A stretch of 5,555 nucleotides of DNA, from NCBI GenBank assembly GCA_002451235.1, contig DKBN01000024.1:1-5555 (forward strand), read 5' to 3'. The notes under the pieces are model-generated. The model was not told the origin of the DNA. It made no database searches and worked only from the letters and a program-made list of their open reading frames with translations. Both the position numbers and the translations under genes were made by a program. Shown one piece after another: positions 4,809 through 5,555 of the stretch (the stretch's first letter is position 1; each line of letters begins with the position of its first letter). This DNA comes from Patescibacteria group bacterium UBA6899. GTDB lineage: Bacteria; Patescibacteriota; Minisyncoccia; Phycocordibacterales; UBA6899.

Positions 4809-5555
4809 ATGCGGAAAGCGTTCATGCTCGTTTTGGTGTCTGTTGCGCTTCTTCCGTTTTTCTCCTCTGCCGCGACTCTCTCCGCTCCGGGCGGGACAGC
4901 ACAAGGGAAGCGGGTCACCTCTCTCGTCGGCTACTGGAGCTTTGACGGGAAGGACTTCACCGACAAAGTGTATGACCGGAGTGGCTCGGGAAACAATGGA
5001 TATTTAATGACCGGTGCGACCACAAGCGTCAAGGTGACGGGCAAGATAGGTCAGGGCTACCAAACGAACAGCGGGCAGATAGCTACGGTCAAGACCGTTT
5101 CGTCGAGTAATCTCGACAACGTGAATCCGCTCACTGTAACTGCGTGGGTGCGTCCGTCAGCGTGGAATGGGCTGGGAAGTTACGTTGTGGAAAAAGGCAA
5201 TCGCGCGGGGGTTGGCTGGTCGAGTGGTTTTACCCTTGGTGGCAAAGCAAGATTTACTGCAATATGGGGGGTCACAGAGGCACGCTGGGACACAACGGAC
5301 GCGCTTATGCGCAATCAATGGTCATTCGTGACAATTACCTACGACCACTCCTCGACCTCAAACAATCCGACCTTTTATGTAAACGGGATCGCAACATCGT
5401 CGGCGGTGACAACTGCGCCGACAGGATCATACTCCGATGATAGCGGTGGTCCACTCTATCTCGGCAACTCAAATGATTTTGCTCGAACTTTTTACGGCAC
5501 CCTCGACGAAGTCCGCATCTACAACCGCATACTCACTCCCGCGGAGATTCAGACG
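4809..5555 (+). CDS. Secreted LamG (concanavalin A-like) domain protein, N-terminal part
   Basis: An open frame of 249 codons runs from ATG 4809 off the window edge, so the C-terminus is missing. Residues 1-22 form a signal peptide: MRK, a hydrophobic core to FF, then SSAA as a likely signal peptidase site. A LamG-like jellyroll follows (about 38-245) with family hallmarks: VGYWSFDG (40-47), DRSGSGNNGYL (56-66), GKIGQGY (78-84), LTVTAWVRPS (108-117), WSFVTITYD (171-179), FYVNG (189-193), LYLGN (216-220) and TLDEVRIYNRILTPAEIQ (231-248). Such domains bind glycans or proteins, often with calcium. In CPR bacteria they usually sit in large cell-surface or secreted proteins, so more domains probably lie beyond the edge. 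The start follows an extended -10 promoter by 9 nt, with no RBS. The fold is confident; the ligand is unknown. Confidence 0.9.
   Translation, partial: MRKAFMLVLVSVALLPFFSSAATLSAPGGTAQGKRVTSLVGYWSFDGKDFTDKVYDRSGSGNNGYLMTGATTSVKVTGKIGQGYQTNSGQIATVKTVSSSNLDNVNPLTVTAWVRPSAWNGLGSYVVEKGNRAGVGWSSGFTLGGKARFTAIWGVTEARWDTTDALMRNQWSFVTITYDHSSTSNNPTFYVNGIATSSAVTTAPTGSYSDDSGGPLYLGNSNDFARTFYGTLDEVRIYNRILTPAEIQT

Noticed and set aside
4602..4904. 100-aa minus-strand ORF over the intergenic region and LamG signal peptide
   Set aside because: It runs through the duplicated recG tail in antisense and through a strong plus-strand promoter, with no homology or RBS.
5144..5440. 98-aa ORF starting inside the LamG gene in another frame
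   Set aside because: It lies in the wrong frame within a continuous LamG reading frame with clear family motifs, and has no promoter or RBS.

Overview
The window looks like chromosome from a Patescibacteria/CPR (Parcubacteria-like) bacterium with a compact genome and fairly high GC. This placement is an inference. It rests on the RecG sequence style, a small coiled-coil protein and a signal-peptide LamG protein of kinds I associate with that group, tight spacing, and promoters sitting almost on the start codon. Several genes end in TGA, so the standard code (not the Gly-UGA code of some CPR lineages) applies.

Left half, all on the minus strand. From right to left it holds a membrane fatty-acid desaturase (941-1996) with its own hairpin terminator, then a short SpeD-family pyruvoyl decarboxylase (390-809) with promoter, strong RBS and terminator. 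Next come two identical 92-bp tandem units (142-325), then an intact tRNA-Ser(GCU) gene (52-141). Each unit begins, in the tRNA's reading direction, with a sequence resembling the 5' half of that tRNA up to the anticodon. Each ends with an extended -10 promoter-like element placed to fire into the next unit or the real tRNA.

A 103-bp divergent intergenic region (1997-2099) separates the desaturase from the plus-strand half.

Right half, all on the plus strand. It holds recG (2100-4274), a branched-DNA helicase with an altered motif VI. A 104-aa coiled-coil protein follows (4319-4633), then a 54-bp echo of the recG 3' end including its stop codon (4716-4769). Last is the N-terminal part of a secreted LamG/concanavalin-fold protein (4809 to the edge). 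recG and the coiled-coil gene have -10 boxes exactly 6 nt before ATG, and the LamG gene has one 9 nt before, which suggests leaderless or nearly leaderless mRNAs.

The genes do not form one pathway: polyamine or amine synthesis, membrane lipid desaturation, DNA repair and surface/secreted functions sit side by side, each apparently with its own promoter. The most unusual parts are the tRNA-half/promoter tandem array and the duplicated recG tail that brackets the coiled-coil gene. No CRISPR array, insertion sequence or defence system is visible.
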